Of a DNA stretch of 28,467 nt, positions 25,446 through 28,467 are shown one piece after another. The notes beneath the pieces are model-generated. The model was not told the DNA's origin. It searched no databases and saw only the letters and a list, made by a program, of their open reading frames with translations. The translations under genes and the position numbers were made by a program. Positions within the stretch are counted from its first letter, which is position 1. Every line of letters begins with the position of its first letter. This DNA is from CAYNFR01 sp964616755 (GTDB lineage: Bacteria > Bacteroidota > Bacteroidia > Chitinophagales > Saprospiraceae), in assembly GCA_964616755.1 (NCBI GenBank), contig CAZTSI010000039.1, positions 1 through 28,467 on the forward strand, read 5' to 3'.

Positions 25446-26894
25446 TTATATATGAGTATCGATCGCGGTTAATTCGCCAATAAGGGTAGCACTTGTCGCT
25501 TTTAACACTTTTACAAATGCGTAGTCGCCAACCTTATAGCCTGACTGTTTCGGAAATACGATCATTTTATTGTGATCATTGCGACCCTTAAAGTCGGTGT
25601 CAGATTTTTTAGAATCCCCTTCAATTAATACTTTAAACGTCTTACCAACATCCAATAAATTATGCTCAAAAGAAACTCGGCGCTGCACTACGATAATTTC
25701 CTGCAGTCGTCGCATCTTTGTTTCTAAAGGTATGTCATCTACATATTTTTTGGCGGCCAACGTGCCTGGGCGCTCCGAATAAAAGAACATATACGACATT
25801 GTAAATCGAGCCCATTCGATCATCTTTATGGTATCTTGATGCTCCTCTTCTGTCTCGGTACAAAACCCTGTTATGATGTCTGACGAAATCGCACAATCTG
25901 GCACGATCTTATAAATGCTCTCTACTCTTTCCTTGTACCAATCAGTATCATATGTTCGATTCATTAAGCCCAAAACCCTCGAATTACCAGACTGCACCGG
26001 GAGATGTATATAGTTACAGATGTTTTCGTAGGAGGACATCATATGCAGTACATCATCACCCATGTCTTTAGGATGGGAGGTGCTAAAGCGCACGCGAAGA
26101 TCAGGATGCACTTTTGCAACCATCTCTAACAAATGGGCAAAACTTACCATAGAATCTGTCTCGGGATTTTTCCATTTGTATGAATCCACATTTTGTCCTA
26201 ACAAGGTCACTTCGCGATAGCCCCTGCTATAAACGTCTTGCGCTTCTGCTACGATACTATAAGCATCGCGGCTGCGCTCCCGTCCGCGCGTAAACGGCAC
26301 TACACAAAACGAACACATATTATCACACCCTCGCATGATGCTTATGAACGCTGAGACACCATTCGCATCTAGACGCAATGGCGAGATATCCGCATAAGTT
26401 TCTTCTCTTGACAAGAAAACATTAACGCCCTTATTGCCTTCTTCTGCCCCAGCCAATAGATTAGGGAGATCGCGATAAGCGTCGGGGCCGACGACTATAT
26501 CAACAATTTTTTCTTCTTCGAGAAATTTTGATTTCAGGCGTTCTGCCATACAGCCTAGCACACCAATCATAAGATTAGGTCGAGAGGACTTGATCGAGTT
26601 AAATATCGCCAATCGTTTACGCACTGTTTCTTCAGCCTTCTCGCGAATCGAACATGTGTTAATTAGGATGACGTCTGCCACGTGCATGTCCTTACTCGGG
26701 CGATAACCATGGTCAGATAGTACCGAGGCCACAATTTCAGAATCGCTAAAATTCATCTGGCACCCATAACTTTCTATATAAAACAACTTGTCTCCTTGAT
26801 GAGCGCTAGCCGTCGTTACTTCATAAGCCTCTCCTTGTCGGCCCTCATCCATCTGCTTTTTGGACAGCTCTAATGTCGGATTTTGATCGTACAT
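25446..26894 (-). CDS. miaB: tRNA-2-methylthio-N6-dimethylallyladenosine synthase MiaB
   Basis: A 482-residue protein. The N-terminal MTTase domain binds an auxiliary 4Fe-4S cluster through Cys45 (Y-G-C-Q-M-N), Cys81 (N-T-C-S-I-R) and Cys115 (L-G-C-M-A). The radical-SAM cluster site is C190-x-x-x-C194-x-x-C197 (G-C-D-N-M-C-S-F-C). A C-terminal TRAM domain follows (about 415-475). It adds the methylthio group at A37 of tRNAs reading UNN codons. N-terminal residues 1-35 are extra compared with the E. coli enzyme. It is first in the miaB to secG operon, with a TATCTTTG promoter element upstream. Confidence 0.96.
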   Translation of the reverse strand: MYDQNPTLELSKKQMDEGRQGEAYEVTTASAHQGDKLFYIESYGCQMNFSDSEIVASVLSDHGYRPSKDMHVADVILINTCSIREKAEETVRKRLAIFNSIKSSRPNLMIGVLGCMAERLKSKFLEEEKIVDIVVGPDAYRDLPNLLAGAEEGNKGVNVFLSREETYADISPLRLDANGVSAFISIMRGCDNMCSFCVVPFTRGRERSRDAYSIVAEAQDVYSRGYREVTLLGQNVDSYKWKNPETDSMVSFAHLLEMVAKVHPDLRVRFSTSHPKDMGDDVLHMMSSYENICNYIHLPVQSGNSRVLGLMNRTYDTDWYKERVESIYKIVPDCAISSDIITGFCTETEEEHQDTIKMIEWARFTMSYMFFYSERPGTLAAKKYVDDIPLETKMRRLQEIIVVQRRVSFEHNLLDVGKTFKVLIEGDSKKSDTDFKGRNDHNKMIVFPKQSGYKVGDYAFVKVLKATSATLIGELTAIDTHI

Positions 26895-26928
26895 ATTAAT
26901 TCTATCATCGATTATTGAAAAAGGTGAG

Positions 26929-26962
26929 CAAAGATAATTAATTCATCAAACAGATGTGACAA
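26929..26962 (-). promoter_or_regulatory. Promoter of the miaB operon (TTG-N23-TATCTTTG)
   Basis: On the minus strand TTG at 26962-26960 and TATCTTTG at 26936-26929 are separated by 23 bases, matching the Bacteroidota promoter pattern (TTG, 17-23 bases, TAnnTTTG). The -7 element is 34 bases before the miaB ATG. Confidence 0.68.
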
Positions 26963-26977
26963 AATGGCAGATTGTCA
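26957..26977. promoter_or_regulatory. Inverted repeat overlapping the miaB -33 region
   Basis: TGACAA (26957-26962) and TTGTCA (26972-26977) form a perfect 6-bp inverted repeat with a 9-base spacer. The first arm contains the TTG of the predicted promoter, so it could be an operator. No T run follows, so it is not a terminator. Confidence 0.35.
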
Positions 26978-27163
26978 TGTATCCCTGCAAGAATTCTCTC
27001 AATACGGGATATTAATTAGTGCCTCGCCTTCACGTGTAATTGGCAAAGGATTCGCACTTTTGATAAAAACAAAAGAACTAAATTTTAATGAGAGTCTAGA
27101 CAAAGCCATCGTTCAAGTTATATTTTTGTTTACTCGAAAGTTGATTTGTCCTTAGTTAAATGA

Positions 27164-28282
27164 TCAATCTTCTATACTCACGTTTAAACTTAAATTAGGA
27201 TGTGTCTTGGGTGCAATAATCGCATTGAGTACCGTAAATTGTAGTGTAAATGAGCTGTATTGCTTTAGAGTTTTTACCTCTATAGCCGTCACTGCGTGTG
27301 GTGGCAAGAATAGGATATCGGCGTCCGAATGCAACGAATATTCACTCATATTGCCAAGTATAAAGGGTACATCACTATTGTTTCTGATCTTTACAGTCGC
27401 CACTGCGGATGCCCCTTGATACTCTGCCTTTTCTATAGTTAGACAGGCCTTAAGCAGTGGGCTTAGGTTTTCTTCTTTTCCAATCAATACATCTTTAAAA
27501 TAGGCTACAGTTCGACCCTCAAAAAGAGCTTCTTTTATACTGTTTGCCGTTTTTTCTTTTGTGAATACTATGGTCAAAGGTCGATGTCCACCCTCATGAA
27601 CACCAAACTGCCAATCTATGAGACCATGGATATCTGAGGTACCCATAATGGTTAGGTTATGATCTAAAGCGATCTGAAGAGCTTCATCCGAATAGGTTAG
27701 ATCATTGACCACCTCAATGCCATGAAGTAGATCTTGTGCAATCAGATTAAGGTGCATTTCTGTCAATCGAGCGATTCCGTCTTCTGTTTGGGCAGTCCAA
27801 TTGGGATGATTCCAGAAGGTGAAGCCCCCTTGACGTTTAACTTCTTTGAAGGCGTCCATTGCATCATCTAAGAGAAGCTTGTTTGCATCATTGATGAACA
27901 ACGCATTGGTGTGTCCGGGGGGCATATCTCTTGTTATTTCTGCACCAGGGATGATCAGAAGTTGAGAGAAGGGTCTTCCGATCTGTTCAGCTATCTCGTA
28001 AGAGCGGTTTCTGTCAGGGTGAGGAATATCGTCCTTATGTGGTTGATATTCAATATGTTCTGTAAGAGAAATGGCATCAAGGCTATCTCTTAAAGCCTCT
28101 TGTACACGAATATCTGGCCATACACTTCCATCAGAAAAAACAGTATGCTGATGAAAATCGCATGTCAAGCTCAACCGGCCATCAATATCAGGAAAATGAA
28201 TAGCGCGACCTTGGGGATGGACATTTTGTCCGAATAGCCATCCACTCGAACAAATAAAAAGTAGGTGTATAAAATGTCTCAT
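27164..28282 (-). CDS. Exported PHP-domain metal-dependent phosphoesterase-like protein
   Basis: A 372-residue protein when started at ATG 28282, which begins a signal peptide (M-R-H-F-I-H-L-L-F-I-C ... L-F-G-Q). The frame is open to an ATG at 28330, but that start falls inside a near-consensus -7 element (TACCTTTA, 28327-28320) and would bury the signal. PHP metal ligands are visible: H44-x-H46 (D-F-H-Q-H-T), E75-H76 (L-T-E-H), Glu115 (P-G-A-E-I-T), His124, His159 (W-N-H-P-N-W) and D217-x-H219 (S-D-I-H-G). A beta-rich C-terminal domain follows from about 290. The PHP fold hydrolyses phosphoesters through a metal cluster; the substrate is unknown. Periplasmic or secreted location is unusual compared with cytoplasmic PHP enzymes. 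Confidence 0.85.
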   Translation of the reverse strand: MRHFIHLLFICSSGWLFGQNVHPQGRAIHFPDIDGRLSLTCDFHQHTVFSDGSVWPDIRVQEALRDSLDAISLTEHIEYQPHKDDIPHPDRNRSYEIAEQIGRPFSQLLIIPGAEITRDMPPGHTNALFINDANKLLLDDAMDAFKEVKRQGGFTFWNHPNWTAQTEDGIARLTEMHLNLIAQDLLHGIEVVNDLTYSDEALQIALDHNLTIMGTSDIHGLIDWQFGVHEGGHRPLTIVFTKEKTANSIKEALFEGRTVAYFKDVLIGKEENLSPLLKACLTIEKAEYQGASAVATVKIRNNSDVPFILGNMSEYSLHSDADILFLPPHAVTAIEVKTLKQYSSFTLQFTVLNAIIAPKTHPNLSLNVSIED

Positions 28283-28467
28283 ATTTCTTTTAATTTTTAA
28301 ATGCCGCGATGAGTTGTGATAAAGGTACATAGCCCTTTCTTTATTTGATGTTTCTTTTCATAATAAACTCTTGAAAGGGAATATGGCTTTGAACAAGAGT
28401 TTTGCCCACTAAATATTTCATATATGTCTATTACTAAGTTGTAAAATTGATTGCAGCTATTATATAG

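Noticed and set aside
26964..27155. 63-codon plus-strand frame between miaB and the PHP gene
   Set aside because: No recognisable motif or start context was seen; the region is better explained as promoter and spacer sequence.

Overview
The window looks like a chromosomal segment of a Bacteroidota bacterium, most likely of the Saprospiria/Saprospirales type. This rests on several points: clean TAnnTTTG -7 promoter elements, A/T-rich spacers without strong Shine-Dalgarno sequences, a miaB / sigma-54 activator / lptE / TPR / secG / groES / groEL gene order known from this phylum, CHAT-TPR proteins paired with ECF sigma factors, and a secreted protein built of G-G-G-x-x-N-T-A-S-G head-type repeats. 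No rRNA, tRNA, CRISPR array, insertion sequence or phage gene was seen. Assignment below phylum is inference.

Layout. (1) 1-732, minus strand: the 5' part of a secreted repeat protein resembling trimeric adhesin heads, running off the window edge, with a single-domain LuxR-type HTH gene just upstream. (2) 1065-5292, plus strand: a tight three-gene operon of ECF sigma factor, single-pass membrane protein that looks like an anti-sigma factor with a periplasmic TPR domain, and an exported membrane-anchored TPR-CHAT protease. (3) 5433-13228, plus strand: a large bacterial alpha-2-macroglobulin lipoprotein with an intact thioester, overlapping a PBP1C-type peptidoglycan synthase. (4) 13288-18809: single genes in both directions, namely a lipoprotein sulfatase, a VOC-fold protein, a lactonase-like metallo-beta-lactamase-fold hydrolase and a PSMA-like M28 peptidase. 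(5) 19065-26894, minus strand: enoyl-CoA hydratase, a small acidic protein of unknown function, groEL, groES, secG, a TPR protein, lptE, a sigma-54 activator and miaB. (6) 27164-28282, minus strand: an exported PHP-domain protein.

How it may work together. The most interesting part is region 2. An ECF sigma factor in the cytoplasm, a membrane protein with an anti-sigma-like cytoplasmic end and a TPR-bearing periplasmic end, and a periplasmic TPR-CHAT protease with an intact His/Cys pair form a plausible transmembrane proteolytic signalling cascade. It recalls the known CRISPR craspase module, in which a TPR-CHAT protease cleaves Csx30 and so frees an RpoE-type sigma factor, but here no CRISPR component is present and the protease appears to be outside the inner membrane. 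Directly downstream lies a periplasmic protease trap (alpha-2-macroglobulin) whose reading frame carries a nine-G tract just after the lipobox. Gain or loss of one G would stop translation within about 25 codons, which suggests a possible phase switch. Region 5 is a conserved housekeeping block for tRNA modification, LPS transport, protein export and folding.
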